A DNA stretch of 64,000 nucleotides, taken from contig CM033106.1 in NCBI GenBank assembly GCA_019321725.1, positions 31,608,118 through 31,672,117 of the forward strand. Reading direction: 5' to 3'. Numbering within the stretch: the stretch's first letter is position 1; each line of letters begins with the position of its first letter. The translations under genes and the position numbers were made by a program. Positions 24,501 through 37,544 of this stretch are shown piece by piece. This DNA is from Paulownia fortunei (Eukaryota; Streptophyta; Magnoliopsida; Lamiales; Paulowniaceae). The notes under the pieces are model-generated. The model made no database searches. It worked only from the letters and a program-made list of their open reading frames with translations, and was not told where the DNA came from.

Positions 24501-25261
24501 CATATTTCGGTCAATGAGCACTTGTCTTTCACTGTCTCAATATTTTAGAGCTCTGATCCTAACATTTATGTGGAAATAACAATGAGTATTAATTTAAGAA
24601 TGTCATGATTTAGATTGGTAAGTTGTTCAGTAATATGTAAACTAGTTGTGAATAATTAGCATAAATTCATAATCAACCCATTCACTCTTTAAATAATAAC
24701 ATGATTTAGATTTATAAGTTATTTACAGTATATAAACTTGTTATTAATAATTTACACAAATTCTTAATCAATCTTTTCATCTTCTAGAAATGGCATGATT
24801 TAAATTGATCAGTGGGGAAAAAACTAGGAAATAGAATAGTTTTATTCTTCACTTTCCATTCTTTTTCCCATTATCCGAAGCCAAACACAGCTCACACCAC
24901 CCTGGTATATTGGGCGGCCCGTGACTACTGACATTCAAAGCCCATTCCTTTAAAAACATAGCCAGAAGGAAAAAATGAGCGTAAATTTCACGCACAAGAT
25001 GCGCATTAACCTCGGAATTCACAAAATAATCAGACAAACAAACCCATCCAAAAATCCAAAATAGAAATTCATTACCGCGGCCCACTTTTTCAAAACCTTC
25101 CATCTCTGCATTAAACCCCGTTCCCCAGTTCCTCTCTTTTTCTTCTCCTACTAGAAAGTAATAACCATAGCACATTTCACAAAAAACATATATTTATCGC
25201 AGAAGTTCTCTCCTCCACTTCTCTTACATTTTTTCTTCAAGTCCGGAAAAAAAATTAAAAA
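21565..25261. other. Intergenic between divergent SKS and CC-like genes
   Basis: 3.7 kb separating two divergently transcribed genes. A T21 run lies at 22049-22069. Open frames at 21743-21967, 22640-22885, 23107-23406 and 24849-25175 match nothing I recognise. The 22900-24800 part is AT-rich. Confidence 0.5.
21684..21691 (-). promoter_or_regulatory. Putative TATA box of the SKU5-similar gene
   Basis: TATTTAAA on the minus strand, about 120 bp upstream of the ATG at 21564. Motif and distance only. Confidence 0.45.
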
Positions 25262-28200
25262 ATGGGGGTGGCAATGCATGTGAAATCAGACTCAGAGGTA
25301 ACCAGCATCGAAGCCTCAACGCCGCCGCGTTCTCCGCGGCGGCCGTTGTACTACTACGTGCAGAGCCCATCACACTCGCAAAACGATCTTGAGAAAATGT
25401 CATACGGGTCGAGTCCTTTCGGGTCACCAACCCACCATTTCCACTACCACTGCTCACCCATTCACCACTCACGTGAATCCTCCACTTCAAGATTCTCAGC
25501 CTCGTTGAAAAACCCAAGAAACTCTGGTGGAGGTGTTGGAGGGTGGCGGCTGATGCAGAGGAAATATGATGAGGCTGGGGACGAAGAGGAGGATGATGAG
25601 GAGGGTGAGGGGGAAGATGAAAGGAATGATGGTGGGCAAGTGAGGTTTTATGTGGCGTGCTTTTTGTTCTCGTTTGTGGTGCTTTTTTCTATATTTTCTT
25701 TGATTCTTTGGGCTGCAAGTTTAGCTTACAAACCGAGGATAATCGTGAAGGTCAGTCCAAGTTTTGATTTTTGAGGTTTTTTGCTTCTCCTTTTGTTTTT
25801 TGGTGTCTACTTGTATAGAATCACCAGTCTACTTGTAAACTCAAAAAGATTGAAAGAGTTGAGTGAAGCATTCATTTTTTGTGTCATTTGTTTTTGTGTT
25901 TTTTTGTCCTTTCTTTTTGTTCTTGTTGTCTTATGAACCTTCTGAGTTAACTCAGTGTCTTAAATCATTAAAGCACATGCATGTCCATCAGTCATGAACT
26001 TTTGGATGAAAAAAGACCAACTTTTGTTTGGGTTTTGAATTTACTCGGCGACTCTGTCTTGCGAGTTGGATGAAAATTTCTAGAAAAAAGAAAATATTTC
26101 TGTAAAAAAATTAGATTTTTGAGTTGTCTTTAAGGAGAACTTTTACTGTATTGCTGAAAATAATTTTTCCTCCTAAAAGAACCTTTATTTGAGTGTTTTT
26201 CATGTTTTACCTTTTCTTATTTACTTTGATTGGCTGGGGCAATGCAACAGTTCAATCTATAGGAATATCCTAGTGAACGAGGCGATTTTCTCAAATGGGG
26301 GTAAATTTAGATTCTCGTGATAAGGGGAAGAATTTTAGCAGCACTAATAATTACTGGTAATAATGTGATTAGGCTAAATTTGGAGTATGTAATAATCTAA
26401 TGATGGAATGGTGGGGGATAGAATAGACTTCCTTATCTTAGGTCACTGTCTCCATAAATTACAATTGCAATGGTCTTTTGTCAGTCTGCACTGTTGTTGA
26501 GTACTTTGATGTGGTGTGTACAGAGCATTTCGTTTGAGAATTTCAATGTACAAGCGGGAATGGATGCCACGGGGGTGCCAACGGATATGTTAACCTTGAA
26601 TTCGACGGTCAAGATCTTTTATAGGAATCCAGCCACCTTCTTCGGCGTCCACGTCACATCCACTCCTCTCGAGCTTCACTATTTTGACCTCAAAGTTGCT
26701 TCTGGTCATGTAAGTTGTAATATTGCCCCTTTTTGTTATTTAAGCTGATTTGAAAGTTTATATAGTTTGTGATAAAAAAAAAAAAAAAAGAAGTTATTTT
26801 TGCAGTGCTGTTATTAAATTCAAGTGTTGAATCTTGATTTGCTAAATGATTATGCTTGTACATTGCTATATATGGCGATTACTAATGCTAGCTTTAGTAG
26901 ATTGTGATTGAATGGTGTTAATATACGAGTAGTGACAATCATTTGTATTTTGAACAAACACAACTTTGTTTGAGTAGTGCATCTCAATGCGAAAGACAGA
27001 CATAAAAGCATAGGCCTTGATTGCTTTTGAGAATATTTTGGAAAATTCTCATCTCCAAACACGTTTTTTCATAAAACGTGGATTTTCTCAAAATTTTCTT
27101 CTAAGACTACTCTTCCCACTAGGTCTGGGGTTCCTTCCATTTCAGAGCCAAAATCCCATTTTCAACCAAAATTGCATTTTTAAGATTTGGTTCTTTGAAA
27201 AAGCTTCAACACCCTACCTCCTGCAGTTGTTTGTACTTGTTGGATTTATTTACTTATTATGTTCGACTTTTATGTTTATTTGTATGGTTTTGTAATATTA
27301 CTTAACTATATAGGACAAATAAAAACTAATGTAGGACTTTGTATTTGTATGATATTGTAGAGCTATACGGGCAACCGGGAATGCTCAGTGCGGTGAGCTC
27401 CCCAACTTAAGGGATTGATTACTCGATTCCACATTTTCATTGTATAGTATAAGTATCGTGGTTGCCATAAATTGTGTCTACTTAATTACTGCTTTTCTTA
27501 CTTTCGTGGCCTAAACGAATATTTTGGAATCACCATAATTACAAGCATCACTTAACTTTTTTGTGAATTTATGTAACGTTCAGATAGTATGTAGATAAAT
27601 GTATTAAATAACATAAAGATAGATAATCGAGATTCAAAAATATTTATTATATCAAATAAGTAAACATTAATAGACAAGGGGGTTTAATAAATAATTTAAT
27701 GTTAAGTAAATACTTTAATAAATAAGAATAAGTTAAATAAAGGTTTATATGATAGATAATATATGAGTAAGAATTAAGATAGCCTTTTCAAAGTGAGGAG
27801 TGGCGGGATTCTAAAGAAAAGAGGAAGGCTAAAAGAGCCGATTACTCTCAAATCTCGCAGGAAAAATTCAATCATTATTCCTTGGTCATTACGGTCAAGG
27901 TCAGGCCAACCAAGAGGTTCTACGTTCAAATCTCACTTGGCTCTCATCTCTAACATCTTAAACTTTTAGATAGTCATTAAATAAATATTCATACAAATAA
28001 ATGAAATCTTGATTGCTTTCAAGTCAAGTTTTGGCCAGTCAAATTTGCTTTCTAAAACAATTTCAATCGAATAGTTTCGTATATCTAAGGAACATATTAG
28101 TAACTCTACATAGAAACCTTGAAAAGACTATTCTTTTTTTTTTTTTTTGGTTAAATAGTTGACAATAATGATGTTCAATTTTATATGGCTTGCTACATAG

Positions 28201-29236
28201 AGTTGTGAATATTTTCGTGAGATGTGCCAAGTTGTTTTGCTAATGCCAGCTTCACTTTAATGCATTGATCTTTTTTGGATTTTGGCCTGGAATGTTGAGC
28301 AGCAGCAAAGGAAAAAACCCTTATTAAGTTCTCAAGACTTTCAATACCAGTATAGAGCAGTAATGAAGATGTCAACAGTCGAGAGTGCTGCTCTTTACAT
28401 TTTTATTTGTTCTCTTCTCTTTACATTTTTATTTGTTCATTGCATTTGTGCGGAAAAAAGCTTACGTAAGGAACATATTTTGATAAATAAATCAAGCTGT
28501 TGATTTTTATTTGTGGCGTGGCAATAATCGGGGTATCTCTCCAGTGGAAAGGCACCACTGGAGAGGATCCCTTCCCTAACAAGGTCTAGAACTGTGGAGT
28601 GTGGACCTTACATTTGGGACATTAGAAATTGAAAAAAGAAAATTGTTATAATCTACTAATAAAAATGAAACTTGTGGCCATCTGCTCTATGTTCCCTGAA
28701 ATTGAGACTTTATTGGCTCTTAACAAATTTATAATCTCAGAAAATGGCTATACATGTTTTTGTTACCTATACGGTACATAGAGATGTAGGCTTCTACCCC
28801 TTTTTATAGTTTATGTTTGAATGCCATCTTGTATTATTTTGATCACATTGGGATAGTTTTTCAGAGTTTTCTTGCTTTCCCTTTTTAATGATTTTTGCTA
28901 TTCTAATTCTCTCTTTAATGCTTTGTATGATGAGTGGAGTAGATCAAAAAGTTCTATCAGTCGAGAAAGAGTGAGAGCAAAGTGATAGCAGTGGTTCAGG
29001 GGCAACAGGTGCCACTTTATGGGGGAATTCCAGTGCTTAGTAGTGCTAAAGGTCATCCTGAGAGCATGTCTGTGCCACTAAATCTGACATTCGTAATGAG
29101 GTCAAGAGCATACATCTTGGGGAGCCTGGTAAAGCCAAAGTTTTATCGAACTATTTTATGTGAAGTTACTTTGAGAGGTAACCATCTGGGCAAGCCTCTT
29201 AATCTCACGAAATCTGAATCTTGTGTTTATCATTAG
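25262..29236 (+). CDS. LEA_2 membrane protein, COMPANION OF CELLULOSE SYNTHASE-like
   Basis: Single-pass membrane protein of the LEA_2 (NHL-like) family, closest by recalled sequence to Arabidopsis CC1-CC4, whose cytosolic N-terminus binds microtubules and links cellulose synthase to them. Three exons: 25262-25750, 26524-26709, 28943-29236; 322 residues. The N-terminus shows HVKSDSEVTS and RSPRRPLYYYVQSPSHS, matching CC1 (HAKTDSEVTS, RSPRRPVYYVQSPS). The family starts at the Met corresponding to 25274, so the 25262 start may be four residues too long. His/Ser-rich segment 55-85, acidic run ~107-122 (DEEEDDEEGEGEDERND), transmembrane segment ~129-153, then the extracellular LEA_2 domain: KPRIIVKSISFENFNVQAGM, NSTVKIFYRNPATFFGVHV, IKKFYQSRKSES, VPLNLTFVMRSRAYILGSLV. 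Unlike CC1 it has no Pro/Lys-rich insert in the extracellular part. Intron 2 is 2.2 kb. The CC subfamily call is by memory; LEA_2 membership is firmer. Confidence 0.88.
28537..28565. repeat. Perfect 11-bp hairpin in intron 2 of the CC-like gene
   Basis: CTCTCCAGTGG, loop AAAGGCA, CCACTGGAGAG. The pairing extends imperfectly outward (GGGTAT against GATCCC). It may be the end of a degenerate element or an intronic stem-loop; no function can be assigned. Confidence 0.7.
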
Positions 29237-29874
29237 GCCTCACCGCCAACGAGACACTTTGTAATGGGGATATATGCAATCATACTCCTGATATTGTGGT
29301 GCATTGGCATCAATTGATTTTTGTGATTAAATTTTGTACCAAATTGTACATTTGTCAGCTGATAATTTCTTTATCCGTTTATTTCTAGTCTTATAAATCT
29401 ATTTGGCAAAACTTTTTGTAAAAATATGTTTTATGTGATTGATATTGAGTGCCCCTTCCTGATTCCTCTAATTAATTTCTGAAGACTTGAAAATTGTTTT
29501 TAATTTGGCCCTTTATGTATGCAATATTCAAACGGATGTGAATTCAACAAATAATAAGGTTTTTGTAATATATGCTAAATGCAGACCATGATAAATGAAG
29601 TCCAAGTACTCGTGATGCTGACAAGTGCTTGAACTGAAAGCAAACTATACTGGATTGAATTTTGGTGACTAATTCATTAATTATCAAGGTAAAAGAATTC
29701 CAAGTTTGAGAAATTAGTAAAGATATTGATTCCTGATTGTGGGATTGCATATATATGACATGCTACAAATTTGGTGCTGATTGCTGATCCTCCAACTAGG
29801 CGAGTTCATATAGTCCTACTGTTGGTGAGAAAGTCTTGAATTGTCGATTACTTTGTACAATTATGTCGGAGTGC
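29237..29874. other. Intergenic, 3' to 3' between CC-like and LHT genes
   Basis: Convergent 3' flanks, AT-rich. Nothing else seen. Confidence 0.6.
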
Positions 29875-32800
29875 TCACTTGGGCTTGAAGAAGTTGGCTT
29901 CTAAGCCATTAACTATCAAAGACCAAAGCGCTGCACTAAAGCACATTATACTCAACACTATGCCTGAAAAACCAAGTCCCAGATTGAGGGACCACATTCT
30001 GCTAAACCGGCGGGGTTTCTTGATGGCAACCCACATCAGACATGGATAGACCAGAGTTAGAGGAAGCACAATGGAGCCTACGAATGCACCCAAACTTGCC
30101 AAGAATGGTAAAGCTACTGCTATGAAATATGTCAATCCTCCAAAGAAGACTTTAATGGCGGAGCGGAGCCATCTCGGGCATGGCTTGTTTTTCTTGCTTG
30201 TGTAGATGCGCTCAAAGTTGTCGAAGGCGGGCATGGCATAGATTTGGAAGGCACAAAGATAGTTGATTATGATTATGAGGTATATGGCGCCAATAATGTA
30301 CTTCGATGTATTTTTCTGGTGGGACTTTGTGAAAGCACTGAGAATTCCTCTGTTTACAGATACCTGAGGCAACAAACATTGCAATTAGCGTTGCCTGAAT
30401 GTCGTGACAAGATAAACAGATGGAGATCAGGATTCAGGGAAATTTTTTCTTAAATTCAAAGGTTACCTTATTTCCATAAGCCCAATGTCCAACTATTGCA
30501 AGTGGATACATACACATAGCAATTAGTAGATATGAAGTTGTTACTCCTCTCCACATAGACTTGCGGGATGGCTGTTTTTGATTTGTGGGTATTGTCCCCT
30601 GCAGTAAGCCAGTAACCAAATGATTTTTTAGCATACAAAAATTCCAATCAAATAATAGGTAATTTTCACGTTTGGCTATGACATTGGCACCTTTTATATA
30701 TTGACATTTTAATAAATTAGAAATAAGCACGTGCAAGGTACCTAATTTGCACTTGATTCATATAACTTATTTTAAAACTAAATTGAACAAAAATAAAATA
30801 TTGAAAGGTACTTTATAAATCAATAAGTATTTATTTTCACTATGTGTTGATCCGTATAAATAATTTAATAAAATATTTAAAAAACTAAACTCAATAAAAA
30901 TTTAAAAGCTAAATTATGGTATAACCATGTAAACTCATGTCCCCTTAGTTACTCTTGTCGATTTGAAGAAATTTTCTTTCTTACTTGATTTCAAGAGTTA
31001 TTGTCTTGTTTAGTGTCTCTTGATCATATCTTAATATTAAGGTATTTTTAGTGTGTGTATGATGTATTAACTATAAATACTCTATAACTTTACTTTAATT
31101 TAACTCATAAAAAGCCCTTTGAAGAATAAATAATCCAAGCTTTAACTGATCTAGTGTATAATCATTGAATTAATGTGCCACTGAGTTTTGAAAAAATGAC
31201 ATAAAAAGCAAAACTAGGCCACAACATTTTGACATTTTGGCACTAAAATTCTTATTGAATTACCTGTATCTCCAGCACCAGGTTGTGTCCTCTGAAAGCA
31301 AGAGCAATAATCCCAAAACCATTCAACACATTACGAATTCCAGAAGCATCATCATCTAATGTCGCTTCCTGCTTCAGATCATCTGGCCTGCCTTTGCTGA
31401 CGGTCAGAACCCATAAAAGGCAACAATACACAAGCGCGGTGATGGACCCAATAAGTGAAACCGAGGCTAGTGAGTTGAGGTTAGGGAAGAACTGAGCTGT
31501 GACAATGGCTAAGCAGATGAACACCAGGAACCATTCAGCTCCTGTTAATGTCTTTACCTTACACTCGAGATTATTTTCACACATCAATTGGAAGAATAGT
31601 TCCATGGTGGTGCCTCCTGTGATTATGTACAATATACATGTGCCGGTTGATAGGTACAATGTTGGGAATAAGGCCAGCAACTTCCCCAATTTTTCACCTA
31701 AATTGAAAAGAAACACATGCACTACTAGTGTCACTTTCACATCCACTAAGCTTATATTTCGAATTTTAACTAATACTTCTTGCTCTGTTCTATAGGTGTC
31801 TGCATAAAAGTTATGATGTATATGTACTTGAAATAATACTTGAAGAAATTTCATGGAGATTTTTTTTTATATCGTTTCGTGGTACGAAGAAAGCATGTAA
31901 AAATGGATAATAATGTCTTAAACGTTTTGAAAATTGTAGCATCTTGTGCTCATATTGTGTGGTATCCATGTTGTGATACATGTGTGTTTCCATACATAAT
32001 GGACAAGTTGTTTTATATGTGGTGAAAGAAATGATACTAACCGAAGGCTACGATTGAGAGGTGTAGGTATCTGCTGTAACGAATTCCAGTTTGGGAAGCT
32101 GATTCATGAAGATTGACAAGAAGCCATATGGTGTAGAGCTGCCATGAAAATGCCAGAGACAAGCAAACAATGCCCCAGAACCTGTTGGCCATTTAAACCA
32201 GAAAAAGCAACTTTAAAACACACTACATAATATTCATTATATATGCAATTGAAGATTTTATTTAAATAATTTGAAAATAAAATTTAATTAAGTAAGACAT
32301 GTAACCAAATCGATAGATGAAGTATGTAAATATGTCCATATAAGGCCATCTCCAACCCACTACACCAAATTTGATGTAAGTTTTACACTAAATTTGATAT
32401 TTTGGTATAATTTGACATAAATCATTTCCAACCCACCGCATCAAATGAATATTTTATTCTTATTTTTTTTTATTTTTCAATTGTCATATATTTATTTATT
32501 TATAAAATTATTTAATTACTTATATTGTATTACTACTAATTCTACTAAATAAAAAATTACATATAATTAATATTATATTTATTGATTATATTACAAAAAT
32601 AAATATTGCAATTAATATCATAATAAAGAAAAATATTACATTGCACAATATTGCAAAAAAGAGTTCAACAACACAGTCAAAGATCTCAAAGTAGCTCTTG
32701 TTCTTTTGGTCAATATTTTGATTAGCTGGTAGGAGTCGAAAATAATCTACTCGAAAATGATTTGTCAAATTATTAAATTATTATCTTTAGTTTTATGTAA

Positions 32801-34261
32801 TATTTTATTTTTTAAATTTTAAATTTTAATATTTATGTTATATTTTATTTTTGAATTTGATGCAATTAATGTTATTTTAATATATTTATTTATTATTGTT
32901 AATTATTATAATTTATCACAAATGTTATTATTTGTTAATTATTATAATTAGTTATTACAAATATTATTGCAAAATAATAACAAAACTAAAAATTGATTAA
33001 ATGGTATATATTTAACATAAAGTCTTACGCTGATAATATCCAAGCTTCAAATACAATATTACAGGTACGAATATGCAATAATTATTAAAGGTAAGCAGAT
33101 ATTTTCTTTATTCTCCGTTAACAAAAAATTAAACTGTAATAGGACTATGCCTGTCTGGGTCAACTTGAAAGGTCAACTTGATTAGTATGATGTCAATTGA
33201 TTCAAATATTTAAAATGAAATTGTTAATATATACTTAACACTTGATGTGTATTAATATTATTAAAATAAATAATAAAACATTATTTAAAATATAAACCAC
33301 TTACACCTCTCAAAAAACAAAAAAAAAAAAAAAAGTTGCAAAATGATGATGGCGAAAGAAATAATCCATTAGTTTATTATTCATGCATGACAAAACTGTA
33401 TGCAAGACATACTGGAGATTGTTTTCCAACTCTGTGTTTCCCCGAAGTTTCCAGGTACTTTATTGGGCTCCTTGGAACTTGGAAGTGGGGGAGGAAAAAT
33501 GGAAAAATGAAAGAGATGAATGTAGGGGTCACATTCCATGTAAAAATAACTTAAAAGTAAAAATAACACGAGGGTGTCCAGTGAAATTAAGTAACAGATG
33601 AATATGAGATGCCCTTGCAAAAAAAATTGAAAACAATTCAACTGTTCCACTTGAGGCTGAATTCTCTGCTCTATATGTGGACTGTAATTCTCCATTTACG
33701 TCAACTTGCCTTAAGTACTCCATTTGATATTTGACTAAACTTTCAGATCTTAATGTTTTTCATATTATTTAAAATTATTTGATTACTTGTTAAAAAAAAA
33801 TTAACTAGATTGTTACTTGTAATCTCACTCAGGAAAATAGTCAAATTAACTATTAATTAAGATGATAGTAATTGAAGCACAAATTATATGTTAATACACA
33901 TAGAAATGAAAGACTGTTGACATTACCATCCAAGTGAAACGAATGCTATGGGAAGTAGAAGCGCTTGAACTCCGATCCCAGAACACAGCAGATGAAATGC
34001 AGCACTCCAAGTGTTACCATTTCTGGATTCTGTAATTGGCAGCCACCGATCTTGTGGGTTATGCTCGCCGGAAAATTCATCGCCGCCATCTGCAGGCATG
34101 CCTATGATTGTACTATCCTGCACTTCCAGTACTGATGAAGTTTCTGAGACATTAATCACTTGTTCTTCACTTTTGCTCTCTGTTAATGTTTCGTCGAAAA
34201 TCGGTGTCACTTTTGATGATGCTACGATTGATTCTACGCCAACATTCAGCATTTCTGTCAT
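29875..34261 (-). CDS. LHT8: LHT8-like amino-acid transporter, copy A
   Basis: Amino acid/auxin permease family (AAAP) transporter, lysine-histidine-transporter-like 8 type, predicted proton-coupled amino-acid carrier of the plasma membrane. Five exons on the minus strand: 34261-33927, 32181-32042, 31697-31264, 30598-30467, 30363-29875; 509 residues. The cytosolic N-terminus (~1-75) is acidic and Ser/Thr-rich. Family blocks follow: DRWLPITESRNGNTWSAAFH, LLCSGIGVQALLLPIAFVSL, TGIRYSRYLHLSIVAFGEKL, TLYLSTGTCILYIITGGTTM, NSLASVSLIGSITALVY, GIIALAFRGHNLVLEIQGTI, KSMWRGVTTSYLLIAMCMYP, NYLCAFQIYAMPAFDNFE and NKPCPRWLRS. Several hydrophobic segments fit an 11-TM permease. ATG 34261 was chosen over an upstream in-frame ATG because a TATA box lies ~75 bp upstream of it. 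It is paralogous to copy B at 43684-46751, with identical intron phases and last two exons of 132 and 489 bp. Symbol by similarity only. Confidence 0.93.
32342..32450. mobile_element. MITE-like segment in LHT copy A intron 1
   Basis: Starts GGCCATCTCCAACCCACTAC, and a related word (CATTTCCAACCCACCGCATC) recurs ~70 bp later; an AT-rich stretch follows. Many PIF/Harbinger-type elements and their MITEs in eudicots begin with GGCCATCTCCAA-like termini. I found no matching opposite end, so it is truncated, decayed, or the call is wrong. Confidence 0.35.
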
Positions 34262-37200
34262 GGTTGTAGTACAAAAAAACCTACAAGTGTGTGTGTTTTT
34301 TTGATGTTGTGTTTGTATAAACGAAAGACACATATATATATATATAGTGGTTGACGTCAAGAGGTGAAATAATGGGAAAACGCAAGCAGTGATGCATTTT
34401 TTAGGAATAAATAGTCTGTGCTGTGAATATGAAACGGGTTATTAGAAATCGTGTACTATGATTACACGAGTTATTACATTTTTTTTTTTAAAATTCTTTA
34501 GATTCATTGAATAAAAGGGTTACGGATGAATGCAATAAGTAAAAGCAAAATCAAACAAAAACTGGTTGTTACGGGGCCAGCGTAATGCTAAATAATGTCA
34601 ACTTTTTTTATTAGTTTATGTTATTTTCCAATTTCCAATTAATCCACCAATCAGTCCCAGATTAGCTATGATTACAGAATTTGGAAAATAAGGCCATAAA
34701 GTTCATGAAATATTCCAGTAAAGATTTTTTAACCAATATTTCCATTTTTTCTATGGCCAAAAAAAAAAAAGAATTGTATCCACAATCAGATTTCGCTATA
34801 AAACATGTAGAATAATTATGTTTGACTCTGATAAAATTAGATCAAAATATTAGCTTTATTGTTTCTTTGGAAAAAAAAAGAAAGAAAAAGAAGTCTTGCA
34901 TCTAAAGATACATAGTCGTAGAGCAAGACCAAAATTTAGGTGGATTGCGGTGTGGCATATACAGTGACCTAAGCAAGATGACGTATATATATGCTTTTTG
35001 GAATGGCTTAGGAAAACTCTTGTGGACTTGCTTTTGCTTTCCATTCACAAGGGCCATTGAAAAAAATATACATACATACATATACATATATATGTATATA
35101 GATACCAAAAAAAATACCAGAAAAATTAAATTTCAACATAATAATTAGTTTCAATATTTTAAAAATGTTATCAATAACTATAGTGTTCTTATTCTTTAAA
35201 AAGAAAAAAAGAAAAGTACGGTACTCTTTTTTCTTTATTTCTTGTTATATTTTGGTTTAATGGCACTCTTTTTGCATCATTTCTCTTTTTCGATTCCTAC
35301 CAAAAAAGATTAAAAGAAAAAAAGAAACAAAGGATAGTTTTAGAGGGAAGAATAAAGCCTTTATTTTTTTCATCAATAAAGTTATCAATTTGGTTGAATT
35401 AGATGGGTTGGGAAAGGGTATATAACCCGCATAGAATTTGTCCTACTTGGACAATATGAATATCCTGCAATTTATTAATTATTAGACATGATAAATGAGT
35501 GGACACTGATATTTGAGTATAATTAAGACTTTTAGAATCATATTTGTTATTCATTTACATTTCTATAATTGCAGATGCGTCTCTTTTTCTGGTCATTTCA
35601 AGAAAAAGAATTAATGCATTAAGGAAATTAGTGTGGAGCAACATAATTACTGTGAATTAATTAATTCTTAACATTTTTCTCTCTCTGGGAGGACTACTCG
35701 CGAACTTAAGTTAAGTCAAGTTTCAACTGCTAAAAATCAAATGTACAAAATAGCGCCAATATTGAACTCTATATAATTAGGTATGAAAAGTGACATTGAA
35801 AAGCAGAAAAAGAAATTTAAAGAAAAACAAATAAAAAATGGCTTTGCAAACGTCCGAATGTTGGTAGGCAGCCGCCGAGGCCATAAACTGGCAAAATAAT
35901 GATTCAAACAATAGAAATAGTTTGGAAAACATATTGTAACTCTTGACTTGATAGATTTTTTTTTTTTGTGAAACACGATAAGAAATTGTTCATCTAAAAT
36001 AATAAATTTGATTTTACTAAATTCATAATATGTATTGTATATGAAAAATGAACTTAATTTGATTGAGAAAAACCTTTTTGGATTTTCCATTTGAATTTTT
36101 GTAGTGAGGAATAAGAGGAATGGTGAATACAGAACAATTTTGTGTACAGATTTCCAGTGTACATCTTTATAGTTCAGCCAATTTTCATTGTGCCAATTCT
36201 TTTTGACGGATCGAGACCATACCTAAAAAGAAAGTGATATTTTTGTGGTGGTATTGCATTCTTATTACTATTAAATAGAATAAATGACATGAGCGGATAC
36301 TACCTTAAATTGGTTTATAAATTCCACAAGACCTAGTTGATGCTAATTTCGTGTACATAAGTGCTTCAATGGATTGTTATATATGAGGCATAGCATATGT
36401 ACGGTGATTAGAAATTCTGCGTCAATATTTATTGGATTAAAAAGTAGGTGGAAAAATAATAACCATATCTACATGATTTTGACTTCACCACACGAAAATA
36501 GAATGTAAGTTATAGGATCCTAAATGACAAATGTGAAGGTTTGATGTTTGATCACGGCAAATTCAGGGACCAGATTTTTTGTTTGTTTGAATAATATTTT
36601 TTTTAAAATTTATTAGTAATAAAAATTGTATTTAAGTTAACAAACAATCACTGACATAGTACATAATGACCAAAAAATATATTGCCACGAGTTAAGTTAT
36701 TATTGACAATGTTCATTGTCGCTAGGTTCAGCGGAAAACACTTACTGTCATCACTACTAAACTTGTAATAACAAAATAATAATTATTATAACTTACTATG
36801 TCTACTGACAACTTTTGAATTATTAATTATTAATATTTTATCAATAATATTTTTATTTTTTTGTAGTATTGCAAAAAGAAATATAATTATCTTACCAAAG
36901 CTTGTAATGTTTGTGTAAAGGTTATGAGTAACAAATCAAATATGAAGAAGATGGTACGCCAAAACTGTTTTATGAATTTCTTCCAACTCTTTAATGAGTA
37001 TAAATATCGGTTGCTGACACCCTACTAATTAATAAGTTTCTTGAGAATGATGTATTCCACATTCATGCATCTAAAAATGGAGATATCCTGTCCATTTTTT
37101 TTTAATAGTCTTCTGCTTTCTTATTAAACTCTAAATCTATTTTTGGATCTTATATCACAGTGAAGAAATCTTTGATGAAAATTAACTTTTTTCATATTTT

Positions 37201-37544
37201 TGGTATGATGGAAAATATGAGGTAATTGTGAATATGAGTATAATTTTGAAAGATATTTACTAATTCTGCTTCTGTTAATTTTCATTTTACTTGTAGTCAA
37301 CCATGTTTAAAAATTTATGGGTTTATGATTTATTTAGTTAGTTTGAAAAGAAAATGTGGGGAAAAATAATTTTTTAATTATTTGTTACCATTCGTTTTCC
37401 TTTATGAAATTCAAGATTCATACAAAAGGTAAATCTCAGAAATAAAGTTAAGTAGGTGGAAGGTAGCTTTGAATTTGAAATCCATAATCTGGCCAAGTGG
37501 GGGTATTTTTATAAATAAATTTAAATTTTACTTTATAACACTGA
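34262..37544. other. Intergenic, AT-rich, upstream of LHT copy A
   Basis: Promoter side of copy A, then AT-rich DNA with T/A homopolymers and an AT-rich dinucleotide patch near 35070-35100. Open frames such as 35737-36090 have no domain. No gene or clear element was recognised. Confidence 0.5.
34332..34359 (-). promoter_or_regulatory. LHT copy A core promoter: TATA run and TGACGTCA palindrome
   Basis: An AT dinucleotide run at ~34332-34346 serves as a TATA region about 75 bp upstream of the ATG. The palindrome TGACGTCA at 34352-34359, just upstream of it, is the C-box/CRE-type core bound by plant bZIP factors. Motif evidence only. Confidence 0.45.

Noticed and set aside
27003..27130. Possible MITE (GGCCTTGATTGCTTTTGAGAA start) in the CC-like intron
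   Set aside because: Start resembles some eudicot MITEs, but no matching opposite end was found.
27820..27950. tRNA-like B-box (GGTTCTACGTTCAAATCTC) in an intron, possible SINE
   Set aside because: No convincing A-box at the right distance and no poly-A or repeat end; the T-arm does not fold into a proper stem. Evidence too weak.
30244..30453. Plus-strand open frames across LHT copy A exons
   Set aside because: Shadows of the minus-strand transporter exons, with no family match.
35060..35105. Possible satellite in ATATAC-rich patch
   Set aside because: Too short and irregular; simple low-complexity sequence.
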